A DNA stretch of 64,000 nucleotides from Caulobacter sp. BK020 (GTDB lineage: Bacteria > Pseudomonadota > Alphaproteobacteria > Caulobacterales > Caulobacteraceae), in NCBI RefSeq assembly GCF_004342605.1, contig NZ_SLZL01000020.1, positions 1-64,000 on the forward strand. Direction: 5' to 3'. The notes under the pieces are model-generated. The model was not told the origin of the DNA, made no database searches, and saw only the letters and a program-made list of their open reading frames with translations. The position numbers and the translations under genes were made by a program. Positions 43,115 through 51,929 of this stretch are shown here, in pieces (position 1 is the stretch's first letter; every line of letters begins with the position of its first letter).

Positions 43115-45190
43115 TTAGGCCAAGCCGAGGCCGGATACGATCAGGTCGATCAGCTTGATGCCGACGAACGGGGCGACCAGGCCGCCCAGGCCGTAGATCG
43201 TCAGGTTGCGCGACAGCAGCTTTCCGGCCCCGACCGCCCGATACTTCACGCCTTTCAGCGCCAGCGGGATCAGGGCGACGATGACCAGGGCGTTGAAGAT
43301 CACCGCCGACAGGATGGCGCTTTGCGGGCTGTGCAGGCGCATGACGTTCAGCGCGCCCAGGGCCGGCAGGGCGACCACGAACATCGCCGGAATGATGGCG
43401 AAGTACTTGGCCACGTCGTTGGCGATCGAGAAGGTGGTCAGGGCGCCGCGGGTGATCAGCATCTGCTTGCCCACCTCGACGATCTCGATGACCTTCGTGG
43501 GATCGCTGTCGAGATCGACCATGTTGCCGGCCTCGCGGGCCGCCTGGGCGCCCGTCTGCATGGCCACGCCGACGTCGGCCTGAGCCAGGGCGGGCGCGTC
43601 GTTGGCGCCGTCGCCGCACATGGCCACCAGCCGGCCCCTGCCCTGCTCCTCGCGGATCAGCCGCAGCTTGTCCTCGGGGGTGGCCTCGGCCAGGAAGTCG
43701 TCGACCCCGGCCTCGGAGGCGATGGCGGCGGCGGTCACCGGGTTGTCGCCGGTGATCATCACCGTGCGCAGGCCCATGCGGCGCAGGTCGGCGAAGCGTT
43801 CCTTGACGTTGGGTTTGACCACGTCCTTCAGGTGGATCACGCCGACCAGGACGCCGTTCTCGCTGACCGCCAGGGGCGTTCCGCCCGAGCGGGCGATGCG
43901 GTCGACGGCGGCGGTGATCTCCGCCGGGACCAGTTTGGGATCCAGGGCCAGCGAGCGGTACACGGCGTCGACCGCCCCCTTTCGCCAGGACATCCCCCCC
44001 GCGTCCAGGCCGGACTGGCGCGTCGAGGCGCTGAAGGCGATCGAGGTCGCGCCTTCGGGCGCCTCGATGACGATCCCGGCGTTGCGGCCAAGCTCGACGA
44101 TCGAGCGCCCTTCCGGGGTCTCGTCGGCCAGGGAGGCGCTGACGGCGGCGCGCAGGGCGGCGTCGGGTCGCACGCCGGGGGCGGCGATCACCTCGGTGGC
44201 CATGCGGTTGCCGAAGGTGATGGTGCCGGTCTTGTCCAGCAGCAGGGTGTCGACGTCGCCGGCCGCCTCCACCGCCCGGCCGGAGGTGGCCAGGACATTG
44301 TGCTTCATCAGCCGATCCATGCCGGCGATGCCGACGGCCGAAAGGAGCCCGCCGATCGTTGTAGGAATAAGCGTGATGAACAGCGCGCCCAGCACCAGCG
44401 GGTCCAGCGCGACGCCCGAGAACCGCCCCAGGCCCAGCAGGGTGACGACCGCGATCAGGAAGATCAGGGTCAGGCCGGCCAACAGCACGGCCAGGGCGAT
44501 CTCGTTGGGCGTCTTGCGGCGGTCCGCGCCCTCGACCATGGCGATCATGCGGTCGAGGAAGGTACTGCCCGGCGAGGCCGTGACCCGCACCTTGATCCAG
44601 TCCGACACCACGGTGGTGCCGCCGGTGACGGCCGAGCGGTCGCCGCCGCTCTCGCGGATCACCGGGGCGCTCTCGCCCGTGATGGCCGCCTCGTTGACGC
44701 TGGCCAGGCCTTCGATGATCTCGCCGTCGGTGGGAATGACGTCGCCGGCCTCGACCAGGATCACCTCGCCCGGAACCAGCTTGTGGGCGGCGGTCGGGAT
44801 GATCGTGCCGGTCTTGTCGTCGATGATCAGCTTGGCGTTGGTGGTCACGCGGGTGGCGCGCAGGCTGTCGGCGGCGGCCTTGCCGCGGCCCTCGGCGACG
44901 CTCTCGGCCAGGTTGGCGAACAGCACCGTGGCCCACAGCCAGGCCGCCACCTGGATGGCGAAGCCGGCCGCCTGGTGATCGGCCACCGCCGCCGCAGCGG
45001 AGACCGTCGACAGCAGGGCCACGATCCAGGTGGCGAAGATCACCGGATTGCCGGTCAGCTTGCGCGGGTCCAGCTTGAGGAAGGCGTCCTTGGCCGCGCG
45101 GCCCAGGATGGCCGTGGACAGGCCGCCGGTCAGGGCGCTGGCCTTGCGGCGGCCCTCCCCGGCATGGGTTTCTAGGGTCGTCATCTTCAA
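43115..45190 (-). CDS. kdpB: KdpB, catalytic P-type ATPase subunit
   Basis: A 691-residue P-type ATPase. The phosphorylated aspartate lies in the DKTGTITFG motif near residue 318. The actuator has [17 protein letters not shown]-type sequence ([20 protein letters not shown]), and the hinge has [20 protein letters not shown]. Transmembrane segments flank the domains as usual for KdpB. It hydrolyses ATP to drive potassium uptake through KdpA. It lies between kdpC and kdpA, with 13 bases to kdpA. Confidence 0.98.
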   Translation of the reverse strand: MKMTTLETHAGEGRRKASALTGGLSTAILGRAAKDAFLKLDPRKLTGNPVIFATWIVALLSTVSAAAAVADHQAAGFAIQVAAWLWATVLFANLAESVAEGRGKAAADSLRATRVTTNAKLIIDDKTGTIIPTAAHKLVPGEVILVEAGDVIPTDGEIIEGLASVNEAAITGESAPVIRESGGDRSAVTGGTTVVSDWIKVRVTASPGSTFLDRMIAMVEGADRRKTPNEIALAVLLAGLTLIFLIAVVTLLGLGRFSGVALDPLVLGALFITLIPTTIGGLLSAVGIAGMDRLMKHNVLATSGRAVEAAGDVDTLLLDKTGTITFGNRMATEVIAAPGVRPDAALRAAVSASLADETPEGRSIVELGRNAGIVIEAPEGATSIAFSASTRQSGLDAGGMSWRKGAVDAVYRSLALDPKLVPAEITAAVDRIARSGGTPLAVSENGVLVGVIHLKDVVKPNVKERFADLRRMGLRTVMITGDNPVTAAAIASEAGVDDFLAEATPEDKLRLIREEQGRGRLVAMCGDGANDAPALAQADVGVAMQTGAQAAREAGNMVDLDSDPTKVIEIVEVGKQMLITRGALTTFSIANDVAKYFAIIPAMFVVALPALGALNVMRLHSPQSAILSAVIFNALVIVALIPLALKGVKYRAVGAGKLLSRNLTIYGLGGLVAPFVGIKLIDLIVSGLGLA

Positions 45191-45203
45191 ATCGCCTTTG
45201 CGA

Positions 45204-46916
45204 TCAGTGCAGGCCGGCGACCGCGGCGAGCACCTGGAAGTGCTCGACGATCGGTCCCAGCGCCAATGCGGGGAAGAACTGCAGGCCGCCCAGGATCAGG
45301 ATCACGCCGACCAGCAGGCCGATGAACAGGCCGCCGTCGGTGGGCAGGGTGCCGGCGGAAGGAGCCAGCTTGGGCTTGGCCGCCAGCGAGCCGGCCATGG
45401 CCAGCACCGCGACGATCGGCAGGAACCGGCCCAGGGCCATGGCCACGCCCAGGGTCGCGTCCCACCAGGGGGCGTTGGCGGTCAGGCCCGCGAAGGCCGA
45501 GCCGTTGTTGGCCGTGGCCGAGGTGTAGGCGTAGAGGATCTCCGACAGGCCGTGCGGCCCCGTGTGCATCAGGCCCTTCAGCGCCTCCGGCAGGACGGCG
45601 GCGATAGCCGAGAAGCCCAGGGTCGAGACCGGGATGGCCACCACGGCCAGGATCGACAGCTGCACCTCGCGGGCCTCGATCTTCTTGCCGAGATATTCCG
45701 GCGTGCGGCCCACCATCAGGCCGGCGACGAACACCGAAAGCACCGCCATGACCACCATGATGGCGATCCCCGATCCGATGCCGCCAGGCAGGATCTCGCC
45801 CAGGTGCATCAGGAACATCGCCATGCCGCCGCCCAGGGGCATCAGGCTGGAATGCATGCCGTTGACCGAGCCGTTCGAGGCGCCGGTGGTCATGGCGGCC
45901 CAGGCCGCCGTAGCCGGTGCGCCGAAGCGGGTCTCCTTGCCCTCCATGTTGATGCTGGCGTCGATATGGGCGGCAACCAGGGCCGGCGCGGCCTGGGTTT
46001 CGGTCACGTAGATCGTCGCCGCGCCGGCCGACAGCAGGACCATGCCCGCGACGACCAGGGCCCGAATGTCCTTCTTGGCCAGCACGCTACGGCCGAAAGC
46101 GAAGAAGGCGGCCCAGCCCAGGACGTTGATCGAGACGGCCGTGATCAGGTTGGTCAGCGGCGTGGGGTTCTCGAACGGATGGGCCGAGTTGGCGTTGAAG
46201 ATCCCGCCGCCGTTGATGCCCAGCATCTTGATCGCCTCCTGCGAGGCGGTGGCGTAAAGCGAGATCTTCTGGTCGGCGCCCTCCAGGGTATGGGCGGTGA
46301 CGCCGGCCGCCAGGGTCTGGGGCAGGCCCAGGGCGACCAGGACCACGGCCAGGACGAACGACAGCGGCAGCAGCACATAGAGCGTGGTGCGCACCAGGTC
46401 GGCCCAGAAGTTACCGACGCCCTCGCCGCGATTGGCGACGAACGCCCGGGCCAGGGCCGCGGCGATGGTCGCGCCGGTGGCGGCCGAGACGAAGTTCTGC
46501 GTCGTCAGCACCAGCATCTGGCTCAGCGTCGACATCGTCGACTCGCCGGCGTAGCTCTGCCAGTTGGTGTTGGTGACAAAGCTGATGGCGGTGTTGAACG
46601 ACAGATGCCCCGAAAGGCTGGGAAAGCCTTGCGGGTTCAGCGGCAGCACGCCCTGCAGCCGCAGCACCGCATAGACCAGCAGGAAGCCGACCAGGTTGAA
46701 CGCCAGCAGGGCGCCGGCATAGCCGTACCAGCTCTGGCTCTTGGCTGGATCGACGCCGCAGGCCTTGTAGAAGACGCCCTCGACGGGGCGCAGCACCGGG
46801 TCCAGCCAGGTGCGCTCGCCGTTCCAGACCCGCGACATGTACGAGCCCAGCGGCCAGCCGATCGCGACCGCCAGGCCCAGCGTCAGGGCGATTTCCGCCC
46901 AGCCTTGCCAATTCAT
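45204..46916 (-). CDS. kdpA: KdpA, potassium channel-like subunit
   Basis: A 570-residue integral membrane protein with about ten hydrophobic segments. Recognisable blocks are [40 protein letters not shown] near the first selectivity-filter region, [20 protein letters not shown] and [20 protein letters not shown]. KdpA selects and conducts potassium. It starts 13 bases after the kdpF stop. Confidence 0.97.
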   Translation of the reverse strand: MNWQGWAEIALTLGLAVAIGWPLGSYMSRVWNGERTWLDPVLRPVEGVFYKACGVDPAKSQSWYGYAGALLAFNLVGFLLVYAVLRLQGVLPLNPQGFPSLSGHLSFNTAISFVTNTNWQSYAGESTMSTLSQMLVLTTQNFVSAATGATIAAALARAFVANRGEGVGNFWADLVRTTLYVLLPLSFVLAVVLVALGLPQTLAAGVTAHTLEGADQKISLYATASQEAIKMLGINGGGIFNANSAHPFENPTPLTNLITAVSINVLGWAAFFAFGRSVLAKKDIRALVVAGMVLLSAGAATIYVTETQAAPALVAAHIDASINMEGKETRFGAPATAAWAAMTTGASNGSVNGMHSSLMPLGGGMAMFLMHLGEILPGGIGSGIAIMVVMAVLSVFVAGLMVGRTPEYLGKKIEAREVQLSILAVVAIPVSTLGFSAIAAVLPEALKGLMHTGPHGLSEILYAYTSATANNGSAFAGLTANAPWWDATLGVAMALGRFLPIVAVLAMAGSLAAKPKLAPSAGTLPTDGGLFIGLLVGVILILGGLQFFPALALGPIVEHFQVLAAVAGLH

Positions 46917-46929
46917 GGAAGAGGTTCCG

Positions 46930-47016
46930 TCAGAACTTGTCGGGTCGCAGCAGGGCCACGACCATGTACGCGGCGACGACGAGCGCCCCGGCGGCCCACA
47001 GCACGTTCACCAGCAT
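46930..47016 (-). CDS. kdpF: KdpF, 28-residue membrane subunit
   Basis: Too short for normal gene calling but clear: start ATG 47016, stop TGA 46930-46932. The peptide is one hydrophobic helix ([19 protein letters not shown]) ending in the kdpF hallmark LRPDKF. KdpF lies beside KdpB/KdpA in the membrane and stabilises the complex. It follows the 27-codon ORF by two bases and precedes kdpA by 13. Confidence 0.92.
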   Translation of the reverse strand: MLVNVLWAAGALVVAAYMVVALLRPDKF

Positions 47017-47018
47017 GG

Positions 47019-47102
47019 TCACACGCGCCTCAGGGCGGCGGCGAAGGCGGCGAAGGCCAGGAACAGCCCGCCGCCCAACGCCAGATAGATGAGATCAGCC
47101 AT
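47019..47102 (-). CDS. Small membrane protein upstream of kdpF (27 residues)
   Basis: ATG 47102 to TGA 47019-47021, 27 residues. It reads MADLIYLALGGGLFLAFAAF, then an Ala-rich stretch and LRRV. This is one transmembrane helix with a basic C-terminus. GGAGGCCGAGG stands immediately before the ATG. It is two bases from kdpF and has the same size and topology, so it is almost certainly translated as the first gene of the operon. Similar tiny ORFs occur before kdpF in other proteobacteria, as far as I recall. Function is unknown; a second KdpF-like accessory helix is one idea. Confidence 0.75.
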   Translation of the reverse strand: MADLIYLALGGGLFLAFAAFAAALRRV

Positions 47103-47145
47103 CCTCGGCCTCCAGCTAACTTGGCCGGCAGAGGACCATGGGGAC

Positions 47146-47196
47146 GCGTAAGGGCTCCATGCGGGATGGCGCGGACGGGCGTAAGGGGAGCGTAAA
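47146..47196 (-). promoter_or_regulatory. Candidate KdpE box: phased GCGTAA repeats upstream of kdp
   Basis: On the plus strand GCGTAAG occurs at 47146 and 47179 and GCGTAAA at 47190. On the coding strand of kdp these read TTTACGC, then CTTACGC 11 bases later, then CTTACGC 33 bases further. Spacing of 11 and 33 bases places all three on one helix face. OmpR/PhoB-type regulators such as KdpE bind direct repeats at about 11-base spacing. The array ends 44 bases before the first kdp start. Confidence 0.5.
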
Positions 47197-47202
47197 GGCG
47201 GG

Positions 47203-47309
47203 CCGTGCGTCCTTCGAGGCCCGCTGCGCGGGCGCCTCAGGATGAGGACCTTTCGCTGACTTCCTCATCCTGAGGTGCGAGGCGCAGCCGAGCCTCGAAG
47301 GACGCACGG
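47203..47309. repeat. Intergenic palindromic repeat, 18-base perfect arms
   Basis: Left arm 47203-47220 (begins CCGTGCGTCCTTCG) and right arm 47292-47309 are perfect inverted copies of 18 bases. An inner inverted pair, CTCAGGATGAGGA (47236-47248) with TCCTCATCCTGAG (47262-47274), lies inside. The unit CTTCGA/CTCAGGATGAGG is shared with the element at 59342-59428, so it belongs to a dispersed family. It lies between the MBL gene and kdp and may also end MBL-operon transcription. Confidence 0.85.
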
Positions 47310-47313
47310 TGGC

Positions 47314-48120
47314 TCAGACCTCGAAGCGCATGCCGTCAAAGGCCGGCTCGACGCCGGGCGGAAGTTTCGCCGCCAGGGCGTTGAAATCCAGGTCGATATG
47401 CAGGTTGGTCAGGATGGCCCGGCGCGGCCTGGCGCGGGCGATCCACTCCAGGGCCAAGCCAACATGGGCATGGGTCGGATGCGGTGTCCAGCGCAGGGCG
47501 TCCACCACCCAGACGTCGAGGCCGCTCAGCGCCGCCCAGCTCTCCTCGGGAAAGCCGATGGCGTCGGGCGTGTAGGCGACATCGCCGAACCGATAACCGA
47601 CGGCGCGGATCTCGCCGTGATCGACGTCGAAGGTGGTCACCGGGATCGCGCCGCTGGGACCGTCCACGGTCCAGGGCTGGCCGTGTGGTGGAATGGGATG
47701 GGCGTCGCAGATGGCCGGATAACCGCCGCGGCTCTTGAAGATGTAGTCGAACCGCCGCCCCAGGCTCTCGGTCGTATAGGCGTCCATATAGGTCGGCACA
47801 CGCCGGCGATGGTTCAGGAAGAACGGCCGCAGGTCGTCGACGCCATGGGCCTGGTCGGCGTGGTCGTGGGTGAACAGACAGGCGTCGACGCGTCGGACCC
47901 CCGCCCTCACCGCCTGCAACCGGAAGTCCGGCGCGGTGTCGACCACGACGGTGGTCTCGGCGGTGGGATCGCCGCCCCGCCGCCTCACCAGCATCGAGCA
48001 GCGGGTGCGCAGGTTCTTCGGTTCGGCCGGGTCGCAGTCGCCCCAGTTGCCGTCGGCGCGCGGCACGCCGCCCGACGATCCGGAGCCCAGGATCGTGAAC
48101 TCCAGCTTGCCGCCCGTCAT
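47314..48120 (-). CDS. MBL-fold metallo-hydrolase (PhnP-like)
   Basis: A 268-residue metallo-beta-lactamase-fold phosphodiesterase-like protein. Motifs are FTILGSGSSGGVPRADGNWG at the start, HxHxDH-type zinc site in DACLFTHDHADQAHGVDDLR, and later HVGLALEWIARARPRRAILT with the NLHIDLDFNAL end. It resembles PhnP and tRNase Z-like phosphodiesterases. The ATG overlaps the tatD stop (ATGA). In several alphaproteobacteria such a gene follows tatD at this operon position; its substrate is not established. Confidence 0.88.
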   Translation of the reverse strand: MTGGKLEFTILGSGSSGGVPRADGNWGDCDPAEPKNLRTRCSMLVRRRGGDPTAETTVVVDTAPDFRLQAVRAGVRRVDACLFTHDHADQAHGVDDLRPFFLNHRRRVPTYMDAYTTESLGRRFDYIFKSRGGYPAICDAHPIPPHGQPWTVDGPSGAIPVTTFDVDHGEIRAVGYRFGDVAYTPDAIGFPEESWAALSGLDVWVVDALRWTPHPTHAHVGLALEWIARARPRRAILTNLHIDLDFNALAAKLPPGVEPAFDGMRFEV

Positions 48121-48896
48121 TTCCGTGGAATCCGGTCAAACAGGCTAAAGAAGGCGTCCTCGGTGCGCTGCTCCGCCTCGGCCCGGGTCCAGCCGCGGAT
48201 CTCGGCCAGCTTGTCCAGCACGTGCGGCAGATAGGCCGGCTCGTTGCGGCGGCCGCGCATCGGCACGGGCGCCAGATAGGGGCAATCGGTCTCCAGGATG
48301 ATCTTGTCGGCCGGCATGTCGGCGATGATGTCGCGGACCTCCTGGGCCTGCTTGAACGTGGCGATGCCCGAGACCGAGAACCACGCCCCCAGCGCCGCCA
48401 TCCGTCGGGCCAGCTCGGCGCCGCTGGTGTAGCAATGCATCAGGATCTTGAACGGGCCCCTGGCGTGTTCCTCCTCGAGGATCTCGCCCGTCACCGCGTC
48501 GGCCTCCCGCGTATGGACCACCAGCGGCAGGCCGGTCTGCCGCGCCGCCGCCACGTGGGCGCGGAACACTTCGGCTTGCACCTCGCGCGGGCTGAGGTCG
48601 TAGTGGAAGTCCAGCCCCGTTTCGCCGATGCCGATCACCTTGGGCCGCCCGGCCAGATCAACCAGCCGCTCGGTCGTCAGATCGACATGGTCCTTGGCTT
48701 CGTGAGGATGAGCCCCGACCGTGCACCAGATGTCGTCATGGGCCATGGCGAGGGCATGGACGGCCTCGAACGACGGGATCTTGTCGCAGATGGTGACCAT
48801 CAGCTCGATCCCGGCCGCGCGGGCGCGGTCGATCACCGCCTGGCGATCCTCGTCGTACTGATGGGCGTGCAGATTTACGTGGCTGTCGATGAGCAT
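48117..48896 (-). CDS. TatD-family DNase/hydrolase
   Basis: A 259-residue TIM-barrel hydrolase. It has KVIGIGETGLDFHYDLSPRE, FRAHVAAARQTGLPLVVHTR, PFKILMHCYTSGAELARRMA and IILETDCPYLAPVPMRGRRN. The usual N-terminal metal motif HxH reads SHVNLHAHQYDED, with Asn at the second position (H6, N8). The remaining ligands (E-T-G-L-D, His in VVHTR, D in LETDCPYLAP) are intact. It lies four bases after holB and overlaps the MBL gene. Confidence 0.9.
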   Translation of the reverse strand: MLIDSHVNLHAHQYDEDRQAVIDRARAAGIELMVTICDKIPSFEAVHALAMAHDDIWCTVGAHPHEAKDHVDLTTERLVDLAGRPKVIGIGETGLDFHYDLSPREVQAEVFRAHVAAARQTGLPLVVHTREADAVTGEILEEEHARGPFKILMHCYTSGAELARRMAALGAWFSVSGIATFKQAQEVRDIIADMPADKIILETDCPYLAPVPMRGRRNEPAYLPHVLDKLAEIRGWTRAEAEQRTEDAFFSLFDRIPRK

Positions 48897-48900
48897 GCGG

Positions 48901-49905
48901 TCACATGGCCGCCCGGGCGGCGGCGCGCAAGTCCATGATCGCGGTCCAGAAGACGTCGGCGCGGTCGAGATTCACCGCCTCGGCCTCGCCCGGCGCGCGG
49001 ATGATTTTCTCCCAGGCCGCCACCCAGCGGTCCAGACCGGCCGGCGTGCGCTCACCGGCCATGCCGGTGGCCATGGCGTGGATCTGGTCGCCCAGGCGGT
49101 CGAACAGCAGCTCGAAGCGCGCCGCCCCCTCGGCCCCCTTGAAGGTGTCGGCCATGGCCAGCAGCGCGCCTTCGTCCAGGTCGGGCAGCTTGCGCAGGAT
49201 CTCGCCGGCCGCGTCGTCGGCCTCCAGCGCCCCGGCGGCGGCCAGTTGCAGGGCCCGGCCTGGCGCGCCCTTGGCCATCCGCGCCAGGCGGTCGGCTTGA
49301 TGGGCCGAGACCCCGGCCCGGTGCTCGACCATGGCGGCGGCCTTGGACAGATCCGGCGCGGGCACCACCAGCCGGCGGCAGCGCGAGCGGATGGTCGGCA
49401 GCAAGCGGCCCGGCGAATGGCTGATCAGCAGGATCACCCCGCGCGGCGGCGGCTCCTCGAGGGTCTTCAGCACGGCGTTGGCGGCGTTGACGTTCAGGTC
49501 GTCGGCCGCGTCGATGATCGCCACCCGATAGGGCGAGACGGCCGGCGAATTGGCGAAGAAAGCCGGCAGCAGGCGGGCCTCGTCGACCGGGATCGCCTTG
49601 CGGGCCTTGCCATCGTCGGTGGCCCGCTCCAACACCATCAGGTCGGGGTGCGAGCGCGCGGCGACCTGGCGACTGACGAAGTCGCTGGGGGCCGAGCCCA
49701 GGGCTCCGAACGCCGGATCGGGCCGCGCGCCCAGCAGGCGGCGGGCCATGCGGTAGGCCAGGGTCGCCTTGCCCACGCCCTCCGGCCCGGTCAGCAGCCA
49801 GGCGTGGTGCAGCCGGCCGCGATCCAGGGCGTCCAGGAAGGCCAGCTCGGCGGCCTCGACGCCATCGATGGCGAACACGTCGCGGGGATGGGGCGGCGCG
49901 TCCAT
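48901..49905 (-). CDS. holB: DNA polymerase III subunit delta prime
   Basis: A 334-residue clamp-loader subunit. An AAA+ core is present: HHAWLLTGPEGVGKATLAYR, AIIDAADDLNVNAANAVLKT, LEEPPPRGVILLISHSPGRL, LPTIRSRCRRLVVP. The P-loop reads GPEGVGKAT; delta prime usually does not use ATP but keeps the fold. It loads the sliding clamp as part of the polymerase III holoenzyme. It starts four bases after tmk ends. This tmk-holB order is standard. Confidence 0.92.
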   Translation of the reverse strand: MDAPPHPRDVFAIDGVEAAELAFLDALDRGRLHHAWLLTGPEGVGKATLAYRMARRLLGARPDPAFGALGSAPSDFVSRQVAARSHPDLMVLERATDDGKARKAIPVDEARLLPAFFANSPAVSPYRVAIIDAADDLNVNAANAVLKTLEEPPPRGVILLISHSPGRLLPTIRSRCRRLVVPAPDLSKAAAMVEHRAGVSAHQADRLARMAKGAPGRALQLAAAGALEADDAAGEILRKLPDLDEGALLAMADTFKGAEGAARFELLFDRLGDQIHAMATGMAGERTPAGLDRWVAAWEKIIRAPGEAEAVNLDRADVFWTAIMDLRAAARAAM

Positions 49906-49909
49906 GGTC

Positions 49910-50545
49910 CTAGAGACCCAGCCGGGTGGACACCGCGTCCCAGACGTCGGCCCAGACCGCGTCGATCGCGTCGTCGGCCTCGATGACCACGCAGCGCTCC
50001 GGCTCGCGGCGGGCGATCTCCAGGAAGGCCTCGCCCAGGCGCCGATGGAAGGCCAGGCCCTTGGACTCGAAGCGCGCCTCGCCGCCCCGGGCCAGGGCGC
50101 GTTTCAGGCCGACCTCGGCCGGGATGTCGAAGACCAGGGTCAGGTCCGGCGTCGTGCCGCCCAGGACCTGCTCCTCCAACGTCCTGATCAGGCTGGTCGG
50201 AGCCTCGCCGCCCGCGCCTTGGTAGGCCCGGGTGCTGTCGGCGAAGCGGTCGCACAGCACGATGGCCCCGCGATCAAGGGCCGGCCGGATCACCCGCTCG
50301 ATATGATCGCGGCGCGCGGCGTACATCAGCAAGGTTTCGGTGACCGGCGACCAGCGGTCGGCGTCGCCGTTCAGGATCAGGTCGCGGATCTGCTCGGCGC
50401 CGGGACTGCCGCCCGGCTCGCGGGTCAGCACAATGTTGAAGCCCTCCGCCTTCAGGCGGTCGGCCAGGCGGCGGATCTGGGTCGACTTTCCAGCCCCCTC
50501 GCCGCCCTCGAAACTGATGAAGGTTCCACGCGTCACGGGCTTCAA
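49910..50545 (-). CDS. tmk: Thymidylate kinase
   Basis: A 211-residue kinase with P-loop FISFEGGEGAGKSTQIRRLA, the DRX motif in VLCDRFADSTRAYQGAGGEA, and LTLVFDIPAEVGLKRALARG. It converts dTMP to dTDP for DNA synthesis. The LID region (RGGEARFESKGLAFHRRLG) carries Arg residues. The gap from rlpA is 45 bases, long enough for a weak promoter. Confidence 0.95.
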   Translation of the reverse strand: MKPVTRGTFISFEGGEGAGKSTQIRRLADRLKAEGFNIVLTREPGGSPGAEQIRDLILNGDADRWSPVTETLLMYAARRDHIERVIRPALDRGAIVLCDRFADSTRAYQGAGGEAPTSLIRTLEEQVLGGTTPDLTLVFDIPAEVGLKRALARGGEARFESKGLAFHRRLGEAFLEIARREPERCVVIEADDAIDAVWADVWDAVSTRLGL

Positions 50546-50590
50546 ATCGGCCGTAACGCCCCTCTTGTCCAGAGGGGATCTCGGTGCTGG

Positions 50591-51646
50591 CTAGGGCCGC
50601 AGCACTGTCGCGTCGGAAAAGCCCAGGGCGGCGACGCGATCGCGCACGCCGAAGGCTTCGGCCTCGTCCGGACCGGCCTGGACCAGCACGCGATAGAGCA
50701 CGCCCTGGGCGCGCTGGATCGGCTCGATCGAGGTCTCGCCGGCCTCGCCCAGCTGGGCCATGGCGCGTTCGGCGTTGCTGCGGTTGGAGAACGAACCCGC
50801 CTGGACGCGATAGGCGCTTGCGCCGCCGCCGCTGGCCGTCTCGGCGCTGGCGAGAACCGGCGCGGGCTCAGCCGCGATGACGGGCGCCGGCGGCGCGGAC
50901 GGGGCATAGTCCGGGTCGGCGGCCTTGGGCGGCGGCGGCGCGTCATAGGCCGGCTGGGCCGGCGGCAGGCCCGAATTATAGACTCGGGTCTTGGCCGGCG
51001 GAGCGTAGCGCGCCTGGAACCGGGGCTCGGCGGACGGCGGGGTCGAGGCGATCATTCGCGGCTGGTCGAACGGGGTCTTGCCGGCCGGGCCGACATAGCG
51101 GACCCGGACATGGGCCACGCCCGCCCGGCCGTAGCCCAGCTGTTCCGCGGCGGCCTTGGAAAGGTCGATGATGCGGCCATCGACGAATGGCCCGCGATCA
51201 TTGACCCGCACCTGCAGCTTGCGGCCGTTGTCCAGGTTGGTGACCTCGACGATGCTAGGCAGCGGCAGGGTCTTGTGGGCCGCTGACGGCACGTCCATGT
51301 CGAAGATCTCGCCATTGGCCGTGCGGCGATTGTGGAACTGCTCGCCGTACCACGAGCCGATCCCCTTCTCGTCATAGTCGCGATCGGCCTTGGGATAATA
51401 CCAGATCCCCTTGATCTGATACGGCTTCTCGGTGCCGCGCAGGCCCGCGGTCGAGCCCGGGGCGGGCGGTCCCGAATACGGCCTGGCGGTCGATTGGGAC
51501 GAGGCCGTCGGCGGCAGCCGGGTCGGCATCGGCGTGGCGCAGGCGGCGAGGCCCGCGCAACCGAGCGCCGCCACGGCCAGTCCGCGCAGCGGGCGGCCCG
51601 CGCCCCGCGTTTCGCATGCCTGGTCCAAACGCCTGCTCCCGGTCAC
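50591..51646 (-). CDS. rlpA: RlpA-like septal ring lytic transglycosylase with SPOR domain
   Basis: A 351-residue lipoprotein. Signal peptide ends in the lipobox AGLAAC near residue 36. The double-psi barrel (RlpA domain) follows: GIGSWYGEQFHNRRTANGEI, FDMDVPSAAHKTLPLPSIVE, VTNLDNGRKLQVRVNDRGPF, IDLSKAAAEQLGYGRAGVAH. A proline- and alanine-rich linker leads to a C-terminal SPOR domain (YRVQAGSFSNRSNAERAMAQ to LYRVLVQAGPDEAEAF), which binds denuded septal peptidoglycan. It starts at GTG 51646. It cleaves glycan at division sites. Confidence 0.9.
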   Translation of the reverse strand: MTGSRRLDQACETRGAGRPLRGLAVAALGCAGLAACATPMPTRLPPTASSQSTARPYSGPPAPGSTAGLRGTEKPYQIKGIWYYPKADRDYDEKGIGSWYGEQFHNRRTANGEIFDMDVPSAAHKTLPLPSIVEVTNLDNGRKLQVRVNDRGPFVDGRIIDLSKAAAEQLGYGRAGVAHVRVRYVGPAGKTPFDQPRMIASTPPSAEPRFQARYAPPAKTRVYNSGLPPAQPAYDAPPPPKAADPDYAPSAPPAPVIAAEPAPVLASAETASGGGASAYRVQAGSFSNRSNAERAMAQLGEAGETSIEPIQRAQGVLYRVLVQAGPDEAEAFGVRDRVAALGFSDATVLRP

Positions 51647-51766
51647 TCTAATCTCGAGCGAAAGGGTCGTTCAGGAGGCTTGAGGTCTGGTTAATGAAAG
51701 GTGCGACCGAAACGCGCCGGAAACGACTGGAGCGGGCGGGCGACCGCTGATATAGGCCCCTGCTCC

Positions 51767-51856
51767 GGGCAGGTGGCCGAGTGGTTTAAGGCAGCGGTCT
51801 TGAAAACCGCCGTGGGTGAAAGTCCACCGTGGGTTCGAATCCCACCCTGCCCGCCA
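51767..51856 (+). tRNA. tRNA-Ser, anticodon UGA
   Basis: Ninety bases. Acceptor GGGCAGG (51767-51773) pairs with CCTGCCC, followed by discriminator G and encoded CCA (51854-51856). The anticodon stem GCGGT/ACCGC encloses CTTGAAA with TGA at 51801-51803. A long variable arm (GTGGGTGAAAGTCCAC) is the class II serine hallmark, and the T-loop is GTTCGAATC. It reads UCA. Confidence 0.97.
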
Positions 51857-51929
51857 GCACTTCGGGTACGCCCTTGGATGCTCCTTCAAGCCTCTTGCCC
51901 CGCCGCGCCAATCACATTTTGATGGACGC

